Shown here: in pieces, positions 63,533-64,000 of the stretch
Layout: each line of letters begins with the position of its first letter
Numbering within the stretch: position 1 is the stretch's first letter
Assembly: GCA_958349325.1 (NCBI GenBank)
Contig: CATWCP010000003.1
Location: forward strand, 1-64,000
DNA length: 64,000 nt
Origin: an uncultured Collinsella sp.
GTDB lineage: Bacteria; Actinomycetota; Coriobacteriia; Coriobacteriales; Coriobacteriaceae
Direction: 5' to 3'
Position numbers and translations under genes: made by a program
The notes under the pieces: generated by a model
What the model was told of the DNA's origin: nothing
Databases searched by the model: none
Seen by the model: only the letters and a program-made list of their open reading frames with translations

Positions 63533-64000
63533 CTAATTCACCTCGCTTGTCTTGGTCTGGGAACTGAACACCATGCGGTAGAGAGGAGCCTCGTGGAGCT
63601 CTTCGACGCTCTGGTTCAAAACGACGGACGTTGCATCCTCGACGCCGCTCGTGATGGCGACCGGGGTGGCGATACCGAACCACATGACCACGATCGCGAG
63701 GGCGATCTCGGGGATGATCATGAGGGCGGGCACCTCGTGGCGCTTCATGCCCTCGGGCGCCTTGCCGAAGATGGACTTGAGCGCGATGCCGGTAAGGGCA
63801 AAGTACACGCCGGTGAGGCCAATGGCCACGAGCACGACCACCCAGATGGGACCGGACTGGACGCCGGCCACGAAGGTGAGGAACTCGGAGATGAACAGGG
63901 CGAACGGCGGGAAGGCGGCGAGCGCGAGCAGGGCGATGATGGTGAGCGCTGCCGTGACGGGAGCGATCTCGACGACGCCCTTGATCTTGTTCAGGTCGCG
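63533..64000 (-). CDS. Proton-translocating antiporter-like subunit (HyfF/NuoL/M type), C-terminal part
   Basis: The open frame continues beyond the window edge. The visible 155 residues include RDLNKIKGVVEIAPVTAA, the helix ending FPPFALFISEF (typical of HyfF/HycC/NuoM proteins), and three more membrane helices. It belongs to the membrane arm of the group 4 hydrogenase and may pump protons. Its own start lies outside the window. Confidence 0.88.
   Translation of the reverse strand, partial: RDLNKIKGVVEIAPVTAALTIIALLALAAFPPFALFISEFLTFVAGVQSGPIWVVVLVAIGLTGVYFALTGIALKSIFGKAPEGMKRHEVPALMIIPEIALAIVVMWFGIATPVAITSGVEDATSVVLNQSVEELHEAPLYRMVFSSQTKTSEVN

Overview
The window looks like chromosomal DNA of a Gram-positive, high-GC gut anaerobe of the Coriobacteriia, most likely Collinsella or a close relative. 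The basis is gene content and style: a Gram-positive Pel cluster, a formate-hydrogenlyase-type hydrogenase, selenium and molybdenum cofactor genes, fumarate/glycerol-type flavoprotein dehydrogenases, lipoprotein and secretion signals of Gram-positive type, and many intergenic palindromes. The genus is inferred from these traits, not from a database match.

0.2-11.3 kb: one long minus-strand operon, pelD-pelE-pelA(deacetylase)-pelF-pelG-cotH-VTC-DUF4956, for making, exporting and probably modifying a Pel-like exopolysaccharide. The PelD homologue carries a degenerate sugar-epimerase-like domain at its N-terminus and a degenerate GGDEF domain that keeps the RxxD c-di-GMP site.

11.3-21.4 kb: a defence island, much of it AT-richer than its surroundings. 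It holds an RloA/RloB pair; a type II (Ec86-like) retron whose non-coding RNA can be recognised directly from its a1/a2 ends, branch AGC and msd hairpin; a membrane protein with a possible lysozyme-like domain; a DUF3800 protein; and a gene remnant. The retron effector is split by an IS1595-family element (15665-17141) with near-perfect inverted repeats and an 8-bp target duplication TTTTTTAA. Removing the element and one duplication restores a 335-residue effector in frame. The element also carries a RelB/DinJ-like antitoxin gene.

21.5-25.3 kb: a secreted transglutaminase-like protein with C-terminal ricin-type repeats, cut off by an IS256-family element. 25.4-31.6 kb: thrS, a zinc-ribbon membrane protein, then a degraded mobile segment (integrase fragment, MqsR toxin with an MqsA/Panacea antitoxin, XRE regulators) lying between two clusters of hairpin repeats.

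31.7-36.5 kb (plus strand): a GlpA-like/GlpB-like/DUF1667 dehydrogenase operon and an M24 aminopeptidase. 36.8-45.2 kb (minus): folC, valS, clpX, clpP, tig and tRNA-Leu. 45.6-50.9 kb: a two-gene XdhD-like molybdenum hydroxylase and NADP-type glutamate dehydrogenase.

51.2-64 kb (minus): selA-selB-selC(tRNA-Sec)-mobA-DUF3343, a molybdopterin oxidoreductase, then the 3' part of a hyc/hyf hydrogenase operon (antiporter-like subunit, large subunit, ferredoxin subunit, small subunit, HycH, HycI) ending in a FocA formate channel. Together these point to formate and hydrogen metabolism supported by selenium and molybdenum cofactor supply.

The intergenic spaces hold at least four families of long palindromes whose arms differ between copies but stay self-complementary.
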